A DNA stretch of 64,000 nucleotides from Algisphaera agarilytica (GTDB taxonomy: Bacteria; Planctomycetota; Phycisphaerae; Phycisphaerales; Phycisphaeraceae). This document shows, piece after piece, positions 33,176 to 49,703 of the stretch. The notes below the pieces were generated by a model. The model saw only the letters and a program-made list of their open reading frames with translations, was not told the DNA's origin and ran no database searches. The position numbers and the translations under genes are program-made. Every line of letters starts with the position of its first letter. Position 1 is the stretch's first letter. The stretch covers positions 744,001-808,000 of the forward strand of contig NZ_JACHGY010000001.1 in assembly GCF_014207595.1 (NCBI RefSeq). Direction: 5' to 3'.

Positions 33176-34051
33176 ATGACTACACGCCCGAACACCCCGC
33201 GGACTTTTAGAGGATTCACCCTCATCGAACTACTCGTGGTCATTAGCATCATCGCGTTGCTGATTGGCATCTTGCTCCCCGCCTTGGGGGCTGCACGGCA
33301 AACGGCACGCCAGATGGCCAACAGCACCCAGCTCCGTGGTATCCACCAGGGCATGATTATTTTTGCCCAGAGCAACAAGAGCGGCGGCAAGGACGGCTGG
33401 TTCCCCGGGCTCGACGCCGCCGGCGACATCGCCACCAACCCGACCATGGCCGGGGGTGACCCGTACTGGACTCAGAACAATCGCAAGAACCTGCCCCAGG
33501 TCCGCTTCGCCATCATGCTCAACAACAACGTCTTTACCCCCGAGTACCTCATGAACCCCGCCGACCCGGGCGTATCCGAAGCGGAGGCCAACGCGGAGTT
33601 CACCTCGCTCAACTACTCCTTTGCCATGCTCACCCTCGGCGGGAGAATCACGCCGGCGCTCAACGACACCAACAAAGTCATCGCCAGCCACCAAGCGGGC
33701 CGCAAGGCCGAGTGGCAGGAAACCATCAACAGCCAAGCCCCGATCATCAGCGATATCAACACCGGGGCAAACACGTTTACCCAAGCGAGCTCGTGGTGGA
33801 CCGAAGAAAACTCCGGCGAATGGGGTGGCGGCGTCGTGATGAACGACAACAGCACGAGCTACGAAAGCACCACCGTCATGGAAAACACCCGCTACGGCAA
33901 CCTCCCCGAAAACCCCACCGACAACATCTTCACCAACTCGCGTGGATTCGCCGCGGCACCCAACCCCGACGGCGGTGACGCCACCATGATCTTCGCCTGG
34001 CCCACCAACTTCAATATGGAGATTGACCGCGAGAACCCCGCACGGCGGTAA
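33176..34051 (+). CDS. Prepilin-like (type II pseudopilin fold) protein
   Basis: A 291-residue protein with a type IV prepilin N-terminus, FRGFTLIELLVVISIIALLI. The cleavage site is expected between the Gly and Phe of FRGFTLIE and a hydrophobic helix follows at once. The adjacent GILLPALGAARQTAR is the form usual in Phycisphaerae. The rest is an extracellular globular region, rich in Asn and Thr, with no recognised enzyme motif. Many planctomycete genomes have numerous such proteins of unknown role; they probably assemble at the envelope via a type II-like machinery. It is monocistronic, ending at a clear terminator. Confidence 0.9.
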   Translation: MTTRPNTPRTFRGFTLIELLVVISIIALLIGILLPALGAARQTARQMANSTQLRGIHQGMIIFAQSNKSGGKDGWFPGLDAAGDIATNPTMAGGDPYWTQNNRKNLPQVRFAIMLNNNVFTPEYLMNPADPGVSEAEANAEFTSLNYSFAMLTLGGRITPALNDTNKVIASHQAGRKAEWQETINSQAPIISDINTGANTFTQASSWWTEENSGEWGGGVVMNDNSTSYESTTVMENTRYGNLPENPTDNIFTNSRGFAAAPNPDGGDATMIFAWPTNFNMEIDRENPARR

Positions 34052-34092
34052 CCTCCAAGCGGCATCGCACCAGCGCTCTTCACCCATGAAGC

Positions 34093-34124
34093 ACACCCCA
34101 AGCCTAACGATTGGGGTGTTTTTC
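34093..34124 (+). terminator. Rho-independent terminator after the prepilin-like gene
   Basis: Eight-bp stem ACACCCCA/TGGGGTGT, an 11-base loop and a following TTTTCTT. Confidence 0.85.
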
Positions 34125-34330
34125 TTGCGCTGCATACGCTCCCCTCCCTCACGCCGACGCTGAGCCACGCGAAGCGTCTGGTACCGCCTCAGCCCGCCCT
34201 GGTGTACACCTAACCACACCGTTATCCCCCGAGTCGAGAATAAGCCAACTATCTTCCCACATCGCCAGCGAGTTCAAGCGCCACCCCCAATATAGTGAAC
34301 GGCTCGGCTACTCCGCTGATCGGATCACCC

Positions 34331-35956
34331 ATGCGCACATTCTTCGCTCTGCTCGCCGCACTGCTGCTTGCTCCTTCTCCCCAGGCCCAGCCGACCGGCA
34401 AGCCCAACATCCTGTTCATCTCCATCGACGACCTACGCACCGAGCTTGGCTGCTACGGCTCGGACATCGCCGTCACCCCGCACATGGACGCCCTCGCCCA
34501 GCAAGGACTTCGCTTCAACAACGCCTACTGCCAGCAAGCCATCTGTGGCCCCTCCCGCGCCAGCCTGCTCACCGGGCTCCGCCCCGACACCATCGGCATC
34601 ACCCACAACTACGTCAAGATCCGCGAGCAGGCCCCCGACGTCGTCACCCTCCCCCAATACTTCGGCAACCGCGGCTACGACACCGTCGCCTTCGGCAAGA
34701 TCTTCCATCCCGGCGACCGTGACCCCGCTTCATGGAACCGCCAGCCCCAAGTTACCGAAGAAGACGCCGAGTTCGCCCGCAGCCGCTACGGCTTCGCCCT
34801 CACGGAAAACCGCGAGAATACCCATCAGTCGCGTCAGGAGATGTTCGCCAAGTACGGCGAGGTCGCGAAGTACGGCCTGGCGATGGGCCCGGCCTACGAA
34901 GCCGCCGACGTCCCCGACAACCGCTACATCGACGGCCACAGCACCGACCTGGCCATCGCCACGATGCGCCAGCTCGTCGCCGAGGGTGACAAGCCGTTCT
35001 TCCTGGGGCTGGGACTCTACAAACCCCACCTCAACTGGATTGCACCGAAACGCTACTGGGACCTCTACAACCCCGACGACATCACCCTCGCCACGCAAAC
35101 CACCGCCCCCGAGAACGGCGCGGCGATGGGCCTGCACGCCTCGTTCGAGCTGCGCGTCCGCCAAGGCATCCCCAAGAGCGGCGGCTTCGACCCCGAGTTG
35201 GCCCGCACGCTGAAACACGCCTACCTCGCCTGCACCAGCTACATCGATGCGCAGGTCGGGCGGATGATCGCGGCCCTCGAAGAAGAAGGCGTCCGCGACA
35301 ACACGATCATCATTCTCTGGAGCGACCACGGTTTCCACCTCGGCGAGAAAGGCGTCTGGGGCAAGGCCACGAACTACGAACTCGCCACCCGCGTGCCCAT
35401 GATCATCTGGACGCCCGACATGCCCGCGTCGACCCGCGGCCGATCGACCGATGCGCTGGTCGAGCTCATCGACATGTACCCCACGCTCTGCGAACTCGCC
35501 GGACTCGACTCGCCCACCGATGTCGAAGGTCACAGCTTCGCACCGCTGGTTCATTCGCCAGACACACCTTGGAAGACCGCCGCGTTCAGCCAGTTCCCTA
35601 ATCCCGCCCTACGCGAATGGGGCGCCTTCCCGCTCCGCCCCGCGATGCGTGAGACCTTCTTCGGCCCGCTCATCGAAGACGTCGAAGCACGCATCAAGCA
35701 GCAGTTCCCCGACCGGTGGGACCGCGACCTGTTCGAAAACCGCCTGATGGGCTACTCGATGCGTACCGCCCAGCACCGACTCATCATTTGGATCGACCAG
35801 GCCAACCCCGACGCGGAGCCGCTGTTTGTCGAGCTCTACGACCACACGGCCGACCCGGAAGAAACCGTCAACGTCGCCGCCGAACAACCCGGCCTGGTCG
35901 TCGACCTGATTCAGCAGTTCCGTCGCGGCTGGCAAGGCAACCTGCCACCACAGTGA
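34331..35956 (+). CDS. Iduronate-2-sulfatase-like sulfatase, secreted
   Basis: A 541-residue formylglycine sulfatase. The signal peptide is MRTFFALLAALLLAPSPQA. NILFISIDDLRTELGCYGSD carries the metal-binding Asp pair, and the activation motif is CGPSRASLLTG (Cys near residue 75, to be oxidised to formylglycine). FGKIFHPG and DNTIIILWSDHGFHLGEKG are typical of the iduronate-2-sulfatase group. It should remove sulfate from glycans such as marine algal polysaccharides, a hallmark of planctomycetes. The ATG at 34331 gives the proper signal peptide; an in-frame start 36 bases earlier does not. The exact substrate is not known. Confidence 0.93.
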   Translation: MRTFFALLAALLLAPSPQAQPTGKPNILFISIDDLRTELGCYGSDIAVTPHMDALAQQGLRFNNAYCQQAICGPSRASLLTGLRPDTIGITHNYVKIREQAPDVVTLPQYFGNRGYDTVAFGKIFHPGDRDPASWNRQPQVTEEDAEFARSRYGFALTENRENTHQSRQEMFAKYGEVAKYGLAMGPAYEAADVPDNRYIDGHSTDLAIATMRQLVAEGDKPFFLGLGLYKPHLNWIAPKRYWDLYNPDDITLATQTTAPENGAAMGLHASFELRVRQGIPKSGGFDPELARTLKHAYLACTSYIDAQVGRMIAALEEEGVRDNTIIILWSDHGFHLGEKGVWGKATNYELATRVPMIIWTPDMPASTRGRSTDALVELIDMYPTLCELAGLDSPTDVEGHSFAPLVHSPDTPWKTAAFSQFPNPALREWGAFPLRPAMRETFFGPLIEDVEARIKQQFPDRWDRDLFENRLMGYSMRTAQHRLIIWIDQANPDAEPLFVELYDHTADPEETVNVAAEQPGLVVDLIQQFRRGWQGNLPPQ

Positions 35957-36036
35957 TGTGAACCGCGGGGCTTGCCCATCCGCGTCCTCTTCAGCATCTC
36001 CATTGCCCCACACTCCAAAAAGGGTTAAATGGGTGC

Positions 36037-36957
36037 ATGCACAAGCCCTACCGATGCCACTGCGTGGATTGGGAGTTCGACGATTCGTTGTCGGGGCAAT
36101 TGGCGTTGTGGCCCTCGACCAAAACCGTGACGCGTTCGCTCAAGGGCTCAGCGATCCTCATGGTCTTCGTCGGCATCATCGTGCTCGCCTTCGGTTTTCC
36201 ACCGGGCTGCCGCACCGTGAGTAGCGAGCACCGCAAGCTGGCGCAGATGGAGCAACAACTCGAACAAGCCCAGCGTCACGCGAAACGTGTCGCCACCGGG
36301 GCCACCGCCAACGAGCCCGGCTCCGTCGGCAGCCAAGTCGCCCAGCAAGCCCGAGCGACCGCCGAGTGTCTCGGACGTGAGGTTGAACAACAACGAACCC
36401 GAGCCGAGAACGCCCGCCCCACCCTCGGCCCCGTCGGCGACACGCTCTACTGGTTCGCTGTGAGCGGGCTCACTCTGCTGGCCGTCGCCGTGCCGTTCAT
36501 CGCCCGCCGCGAACGCATCGCCCTCGACCTCGATGCCGACGGCCACACCCTGCGCGTCAAGCGCCGCGGCCAGGTCTTGCCCTCTCGAACGTTCGACACC
36601 CGGCACTACGTCGGCCTCGCCGTCGTCGTGCAACGCATCATCACCCGGGGTGAACACGGCCGAACCTACGACCACGGCTGGCGCTGGTCCGTCGTCATGG
36701 TCAGCCCCGACCCCGGCACGCCGTGGCTCGAACTCGCCATAGACGAAGACACCATCCTCCCCCAGCCCTTCACCAAACTCACCACCCGTGTCCGCAAGGG
36801 GCTGCGCTATTTCGAGCAAGCCACCCACTTACCCACCGCCCCGCCGGTCAAGATCGACGTCGGCGAATCCTGGTCCGGCCTGCTCCGCAGTTTCGAAACC
36901 CGCGTCGAGCAAGGCACCGAGCCCGCCATCAGCGACTCGCCTTACACGCCGTTGTGA
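36037..36957 (+). CDS. Hypothetical membrane protein
   Basis: A 306-residue protein. It has a hydrophobic segment at about residues 36-54, a coiled-coil-like stretch rich in Gln, Glu and Arg at about 62-125, a second membrane helix near 138-158 and a 140-residue soluble C-terminal region. There is no known motif, and I do not recognise the family. It lies 80 bases after the sulfatase on the same strand, but nothing links them. Confidence 0.65.
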   Translation: MHKPYRCHCVDWEFDDSLSGQLALWPSTKTVTRSLKGSAILMVFVGIIVLAFGFPPGCRTVSSEHRKLAQMEQQLEQAQRHAKRVATGATANEPGSVGSQVAQQARATAECLGREVEQQRTRAENARPTLGPVGDTLYWFAVSGLTLLAVAVPFIARRERIALDLDADGHTLRVKRRGQVLPSRTFDTRHYVGLAVVVQRIITRGEHGRTYDHGWRWSVVMVSPDPGTPWLELAIDEDTILPQPFTKLTTRVRKGLRYFEQATHLPTAPPVKIDVGESWSGLLRSFETRVEQGTEPAISDSPYTPL

Positions 36958-37773
36958 CGTTAGCAAATTCGGATCGAAACGAACTGCTGGTGCGCACATA
37001 GATACGCACGGGAGAGTTCGTGCGATTATTTTATTTTTCGAGTTATCTACCGTCATCCCAACGGCTTGCAAAATCATCTGCCACGATCGCGCGCACAGAT
37101 GTGGCACGCCATCCCTACATAGAGGGAGGTTTTTTTCGGCACCCCGCGGCGGCGGGACGGTTTCAGGCAAGGACCGTTCCGTGAGATGCGTGGGGAGGGC
37201 CGGGCTCGCGTTTTCAAGCGTGGGGGTTTCGGCGTTCGTCGGTGAGTCACCTTGCCGACAACAGACACGATGGACCGTGGCGTAATCGCGCAGCCGCTCC
37301 CAGCACGCGGGTCGAGGACGTTGGCTTGAAGTGAACTTCGCGACACGGGCCGATGCGTGTGGCGGGGTTGAGCCGGGCGTTCGCTCTTTGGAAATTAGGG
37401 GCTTGGGTGTTGGGGGCTTGGAGGCTTGGGTTGCGCGCCGAGCGCGGGATGCGAAGCAGCCGCGTGGCTTCGCTACGCTGGTCGGGTTGTAGGTCAGGTC
37501 TTCGACCTGACGCGAGTGATAGTGCACATATGAACCGTGTCAGGTCGAAGACCTGACCTACAGCGCTTGTCGGGACTTCATAGGGAGTCCGAATAATTCG
37601 TCCCGGTCACGGGGCTTTGTGTCGAAGCACGGCAAACGGTTCCCATAACCCGACGTCGCGTCCGAGGATGGCTCTAAACCATTCATACCATTCAGCCGTT
37701 TTTGGCCAACCAATCCAAAAGACTGAACTCCCCGATATTCGTTGGTGGAAGCCCGACTTAACCCCCCACCACC
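36958..37773. other. Intergenic region with a weak terminator and a repeat pair
   Basis: About 815 bases without a credible gene. A weak hairpin TCCCT/AGGGA at 37112-37127 followed by seven T (37130-37136) may end transcription from the previous gene. GGCTTGG recurs three times at about 37402-37436. The inverted repeat pair at 37489-37561 lies near the end. Confidence 0.5.
37489..37561. repeat. Paired inverted repeat (family 4)
   Basis: The left arm at 37489-37511 (GTAGGTCAGGTCTTCGACCTGAC) and its exact reverse complement at 37539-37561 flank a 27-base spacer. Each arm is itself a small hairpin (GTCAGGT/ACCTGAC), so the unit resembles a bacterial interspersed mosaic element. Confidence 0.75.
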
Positions 37774-38799
37774 ATGTCACGCACGTCCTCCAACCTGTTC
37801 ACCGAGCTCGCCGAGCACCGACGCCAACGGCGGAACGTCGCCCACGCGGTGCTCGCGCTGATGATCGTGCTGATGGTCGGCACGGGCGGGTTCACGCTGC
37901 TCGAAGAGCAGTGGACGCCGTGGGACGCGTTCTTCTTCACGCTCATCACCATCACCACCGTTGGCTACGGCGACTACGGGCTGGACATGAAGGGCGAAAT
38001 CTTCGCACTCGTGCTCCTGCTGACCGGGATCGCGGTGACCACCTACGCCTTTGGACAAGTTGTGCAGCTCGCGGTCAGCAGCCGCGCCGCCTGGAGACGC
38101 AAGATGCTCAAGACCATCGAAAACATGTCGGACCACTACATCGTCTGCGGCGCCGGCCGAGTCGGACGCGCGGTGTGCGAACGCTTCGAGGAATCGGGCA
38201 TCCCGCTGGTCGTCGTCGACAAAGACGAAGAGCGCTGCGAGTGGGCCCGGTCACACGGACACCTGGCGATCGAGGGCAACGCCACCAACGACGAGACGCT
38301 ACTCATGGCGGGCATCGAACGCTGCAAAGGCCTGGTCGCGGCCGCCCCCGCAGACAACCAGAACCTGGTGATTACGCTGACCGCACGGGAGCACAACCCC
38401 GATGCGCTCATCGTGTGTCGATCCGACGACCCGGACACCGAGGCGAAGTTCCGCCGAGCCGGGGCCGACCGCGTCGTGGCCCCCGAGACCAACGGCGGGC
38501 ACACGATCGCCAACCTCCTGGTCCGCCCGCACATGACCGACTTCCTCGCCCACACCGGCGAAGACGACTACCAGCTCTCGGAGCTGCACCTGCGCGATAA
38601 CTCGCCGCTGGTGGGACTCACGATCCGCGAGCTCGGTGAACGCGAACCACAGCTCGTATTCGTCGCCCACAAGCGAACCGACCAACCTACGCGGGTCCGC
38701 CCGAACCCGGACGAGGTGTTACAGGTGGACGATGTGCTGATCGTCGTGGGCGAGCTGGATGCATTGGCCCGGGCGGCGCAACACGCCGCCGCGGCATAA
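37774..38799 (+). CDS. Potassium channel with TrkA domains
   Basis: A 341-residue channel. Two membrane helices flank a pore loop with the K+ selectivity filter TVGYGDYG (near residue 66). A cytoplasmic RCK region follows: TrkA-N (VCGAGRVGRAVCERFEE near 125 is the dinucleotide-binding turn) and TrkA-C (about 258-341). It should form a ligand-gated tetrameric K+ channel. It is the Kch/MthK type, of usual length. Confidence 0.93.
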   Translation: MSRTSSNLFTELAEHRRQRRNVAHAVLALMIVLMVGTGGFTLLEEQWTPWDAFFFTLITITTVGYGDYGLDMKGEIFALVLLLTGIAVTTYAFGQVVQLAVSSRAAWRRKMLKTIENMSDHYIVCGAGRVGRAVCERFEESGIPLVVVDKDEERCEWARSHGHLAIEGNATNDETLLMAGIERCKGLVAAAPADNQNLVITLTAREHNPDALIVCRSDDPDTEAKFRRAGADRVVAPETNGGHTIANLLVRPHMTDFLAHTGEDDYQLSELHLRDNSPLVGLTIRELGEREPQLVFVAHKRTDQPTRVRPNPDEVLQVDDVLIVVGELDALARAAQHAAAA

Positions 38800-38912
38800 G
38801 ACGGTGAATGCGAGATTGCTCCGGGGTGGACTGAAATCCATGGGCCTAACCCACGTCTACCCCTGCAAGGCGTTCGGCGGTGGCTTGCACCCCCGCGACC
38901 CGCCGCTGTTCT

Positions 38913-39458
38913 ATGATGATCGCGATGCTCGAAATCACCCTGCTTATCTTCGCCATCGTGGCGCTGCTGCTGATCAACGCGACGGGTGTGGTGCTGACCG
39001 CCATCCAGTTGCCGGGGACGTGGCTGATGATCGGGGCGACCGCGGCGTTCGCGTGGTGGCGCTGGGACGCCGAGTATTTCACCTACGGCTGGTGGACGCT
39101 GGCGAGCCTGCTCGTTCTGGCCCTCATCGGCGAGCTGATCGAGTTCGCCGCGAGCGCGGTGGGCTCGAAAGCGGTGGGCGGATCGAAACGGGGGGCAGCG
39201 ATCTCGATCGTCACCGCCCTGGTCGGCGCGATCGCCGGCTCGTTTCTTATCCCCATCCCGATCGTCGGCACCCTGATCGGCGCCGCCGTCGGCGCGGGCC
39301 TAGGCGCTTCGGCCGGCGACAAGTGGGCCGGCCGTTCGTGGTCCGAAACGGCCCAAGGTTTCAAAGGCGCCGCCGTCGGCAAACTCGGCGGCGCCGCAGG
39401 CAAGCTGCTGGTCGCGGCGATCATGTGGCTCGTCGCGGCGGTGATGTTGTTTCTGTGA
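38913..39458 (+). CDS. DUF456 family membrane protein
   Basis: A membrane protein of about 181 residues. It has hydrophobic segments at about 5-25, 28-46 and 60-78, a Gly-rich region (GALVGAIAGSFL... and GAAVGAGLGAS) and a C-terminal hydrophobic segment. Its layout matches DUF456, a family of unknown function. Several close ATGs exist (38913, 38916, 38925), and I use 38913. It lies 113 bases after the K+ channel on the same strand. Confidence 0.8.
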   Translation: MMIAMLEITLLIFAIVALLLINATGVVLTAIQLPGTWLMIGATAAFAWWRWDAEYFTYGWWTLASLLVLALIGELIEFAASAVGSKAVGGSKRGAAISIVTALVGAIAGSFLIPIPIVGTLIGAAVGAGLGASAGDKWAGRSWSETAQGFKGAAVGKLGGAAGKLLVAAIMWLVAAVMLFL

Positions 39459-39485
39459 CTCAAGAGGAAACAATTGTTTCCCTAG

Positions 39486-39509
39486 GCGTGCGGACTTCAG
39501 TCCGCATGC
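39486..39509 (+). repeat. REP palindrome, family 1, overlapping the transposase 3' end
   Basis: GCGTGCGGACT-TC-AGTCCGCATGC. The loop holds the TGA stop of the transposase gene on the other strand, so the last three codons lie in the repeat arm. Confidence 0.8.
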
Positions 39510-40099
39510 CTCCCCTCATAACGCTTGTATCTCACCCCCTCCATGAATGCGCCCAGCTCCAGCGCACGCTTCACCGCCCGATCGATATCCAATCCCACAC
39601 GCGTGTGATCATAGGTACGCCAATCGTCACACACCCCATGCCGCTCGGATTGGATCAACGTGTAGCGATAGGCCCGACGGGCTTGCAAATCGTCACGGAT
39701 ACAGCCATCGAAGTAGTTCTGCCTGCCGCTATCGATCCAGAAGGGTTTGATCCGATCCAAACCTTCCGCAACAAGCAAGTCGTTTACTCGCTTGGCTGTG
39801 CGTCCATGGATCCCGCGCATCATCCTCGGCAACTCCGTCCCCAATTTCAGATATCCCAGCGTGTGGTAGTGATTGCCCAACAACGATGTCACCCAAGGCA
39901 CAAATCCGTGCGCTACGGTGTAGTGCTCAAACGCGTCCCAGAACACGGATTTCGCTTCTTCGGTATTGAACGCGGGGAACTTGCCGCGTACCCGAGCGGT
40001 GATGAAATACACCTGATTGTCGCGGAGCCAGTGTTCGAAGCGGTGTTTGCCTCGAAAGGTGCGCTTGGTTGACCCGGAATTGCGTTTGGTTGGACGCAT
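39497..40099 (-). CDS. REP-associated tyrosine transposase (RAYT, IS200-like)
   Basis: A 200-residue single-domain transposase. LLGNHYHTLGYL holds the metal-binding HxH (near residue 78), and RAYRYTLIQSERHG near 146 has the catalytic-type Tyr. Such enzymes recognise REP palindromes and are thought to cut and move them. The gene has family-1 REPs on both sides: 39486-39509 at its 3' end and 40120-40143 and 40168-40191 just before its start. I use ATG 40099. A TTG at 40117 would add six residues. It is the likely source of the family-1 repeats in this genome. Confidence 0.88.
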   Translation of the reverse strand: MRPTKRNSGSTKRTFRGKHRFEHWLRDNQVYFITARVRGKFPAFNTEEAKSVFWDAFEHYTVAHGFVPWVTSLLGNHYHTLGYLKLGTELPRMMRGIHGRTAKRVNDLLVAEGLDRIKPFWIDSGRQNYFDGCIRDDLQARRAYRYTLIQSERHGVCDDWRTYDHTRVGLDIDRAVKRALELGAFMEGVRYKRYEGRHAD

Positions 40100-40119
40100 G
40101 GTTTCATCATACTGCAACC

Positions 40120-40143
40120 CATGCGTGCTGAAGCACGCACGCC
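40120..40143 (-). repeat. REP palindrome, family 1 (inverted)
   Basis: CATGCGTGCT-GA-AGCACGCACGCC, minus-strand orientation, 20 bases before the transposase start. With the next copy it forms a head-to-head pair. Confidence 0.7.
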
Positions 40144-40167
40144 GAAATATGAGCCCACTTCCCTATA

Positions 40168-40191
40168 GCGTGCGGGCTTTAGCCCGCATGG
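40168..40191 (+). repeat. REP palindrome, family 1
   Basis: GCGTGCGGGCT-TT-AGCCCGCATGG, 24 bases after the inverted copy. Confidence 0.7.
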
Positions 40192-40216
40192 CCATCCTGA
40201 AACTCTCAACTCAGCG

Positions 40217-40245
40217 CAAGAAAAACCCCGCCAGGGGGCGGGGTT
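40217..40245 (-). terminator. Rho-independent terminator of rpoBC
   Basis: On the minus strand a 9-bp stem AACCCCGCC/GGCGGGGTT with a 4-base loop is followed by TTTCTTG. It lies 55 bases after the rpoC stop. Confidence 0.85.
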
Positions 40246-40299
40246 GAGGGGAGTTAGATTTAAACATCACGCCGACCGTAGGCCGCAGAGCGGAACGTC

Positions 40300-44766
<4,467 letters not shown>

Positions 44767-44829
44767 GGGGGTAACGCTTCGTTTGGGGTGAGCGTGAATA
44801 AGTCAGTGGGGGTAGGAACAAGAGGCTTT

Positions 44830-44855
44830 GGCCTGCACGCTTGAGCGTGCGGGCC
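44830..44855. repeat. REP-like palindrome in the rpoB-rpoC gap
   Basis: GGCC-T-GCACGCT-TG-AGCGTGC-G-GGCC, a nearly perfect 12-bp stem. It resembles family 1 in plan but not in sequence. Confidence 0.6.
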
Positions 44856-44870
44856 GGGAGGGCACATCGC

Positions 44871-48656
<3,786 letters not shown>

Positions 48657-49001
48657 CAAGTTCCTCGCGCTAAAGCCAGGGTGAATGAGTGTCGTCAAGT
48701 TGTGAGGGTTCGAGTCCCGATCACGCCGCGAACACAGCATTGTAGGACAAACCACAGGGGACCACAACCGGACCCCGGAAAAAATTTAAGTCCAGAGGGG
48801 TTATTGGCCCCAAATTTGCCACACCGCCCCGCCCGGCACCGTCCTATCCACGCAAATCATATCCAAACCTGAATTTACAGGTTTTCCCAAAATTCTCCAC
48901 GAACCATTAAGAAACCGCCCACCCAGCCGTCTGTCACCCCGGCGGGTCGATTCGCTCGGATTTCACCCAAAACCTCAGATTTTTCGCGGGAAGGCCTCGG
49001 G
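48657..49001. other. Divergent promoter region of rpoB and the ECF sigma gene
   Basis: About 345 bases. A perfect hairpin AAACCTG/CAGGTTT (48865-48884) with a 6-base loop lies near the middle, in an AT-rich stretch that is a likely promoter area. At 48700-48735 GTGAGGGTTCGAGTCCC resembles the T-arm and 3' end of a tRNA, but the rest of a tRNA cannot be folded. No gene is visible. Confidence 0.5.
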
Positions 49002-49598
49002 ATGACTGTACAACTCCATGAACGCCCTTCCGAATCTGCCGCCCCGCCCATGACCGATTCCGACCCCGCAGCCGATCCCGACCTGCTTCAGCCCCACGAG
49101 GCGGACCTGTTGCGTTACGCCAACCACCTCCTGGGCCGAACGCCTGGAGCCGCGGACGTGGTTCAGGACACCTTCGCCCGGTTCTGGGCCCAGCCGGATG
49201 ACACCCGGCAGCGCCTCTGCGAAGCCAACGCCCACCCCGGCCGCGACCCGCACAGCCGACTCCGGGCCTGGCTCTTCACCGTCTGCCGCAACCGGGCGTT
49301 CGACGTCCGCAAGAAGGAGCGACGCATGACCCCACTCACCGCCCCGGTGTCCGACGCCCAGACCCACCCCGCCCCGGGCCCCGACCAGCAGGCCGAGCAA
49401 CGCGACACCCACGACGCGGTGCTCCGCCGACTGGCCGACCTGCCCGACGCCCAGCAAGAAGTCGTCCGCCTCAAGTTCCAGGCCGGGCTCAGCTACAAGC
49501 AGATCGCCGAGGTCACCGGCCTCACCGTCTCGGGCGTCGGCGTCCACCTCCACCACGCCCTCAAAACCCTGCGCCAGCAAATGAACCCCGCCAACTGA
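49002..49598 (+). CDS. ECF RNA polymerase sigma factor
   Basis: A 198-residue sigma-70 factor of the extracytoplasmic-function class. Region 2 covers about 30-110, with DLLRYANHLLGRTPGAADVV and RLRAWLFTVCRNRAFDVRK, and region 4 about 145-195, with LPDAQQEVVRLKFQAGLSYK and TGLTVSGVGVHLHHAL. It directs RNA polymerase to a small stress or envelope regulon. The next gene begins about 105 bases later and carries an anti-sigma-like N-terminus, so it is probably this factor's partner. A family-2 repeat separates them. GTP or other effector control is not visible. Confidence 0.92.
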   Translation: MTVQLHERPSESAAPPMTDSDPAADPDLLQPHEADLLRYANHLLGRTPGAADVVQDTFARFWAQPDDTRQRLCEANAHPGRDPHSRLRAWLFTVCRNRAFDVRKKERRMTPLTAPVSDAQTHPAPGPDQQAEQRDTHDAVLRRLADLPDAQQEVVRLKFQAGLSYKQIAEVTGLTVSGVGVHLHHALKTLRQQMNPAN

Positions 49599-49653
49599 CA
49601 CACACCCCCCATGCCGCGAACACCATCCGCGGTCTTCAAACGAAACACCCCAC

Positions 49654-49682
49654 GTTTAGCGGGCGGCCCGAAGGGCCCCGCG
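49654..49682 (+). repeat. REP-like repeat, family 2
   Basis: GTTTAGCGGG then CGGCCCGAAGGGCCCCGCG, containing GGCCC/GGGCC. Related copies are at 54576, 54638 (inverted) and 60112. It sits between the sigma gene and its partner. Confidence 0.6.
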
Positions 49683-49703
49683 ACCTCCCCGGAGGAAACC
49701 ACC

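Noticed and set aside
36958-37480. RNase P RNA, tmRNA or SRP RNA in the 815-base gap
   Set aside because: None of the conserved blocks (such as GAGGAAAGTCC or GGAAGCAGCC) is present on either strand.
36829-37527. A 232-codon minus-strand frame in the region before the K+ channel
   Set aside because: It runs over the 3' end of the upstream gene and through an inverted repeat, with no ribosome site or domain.
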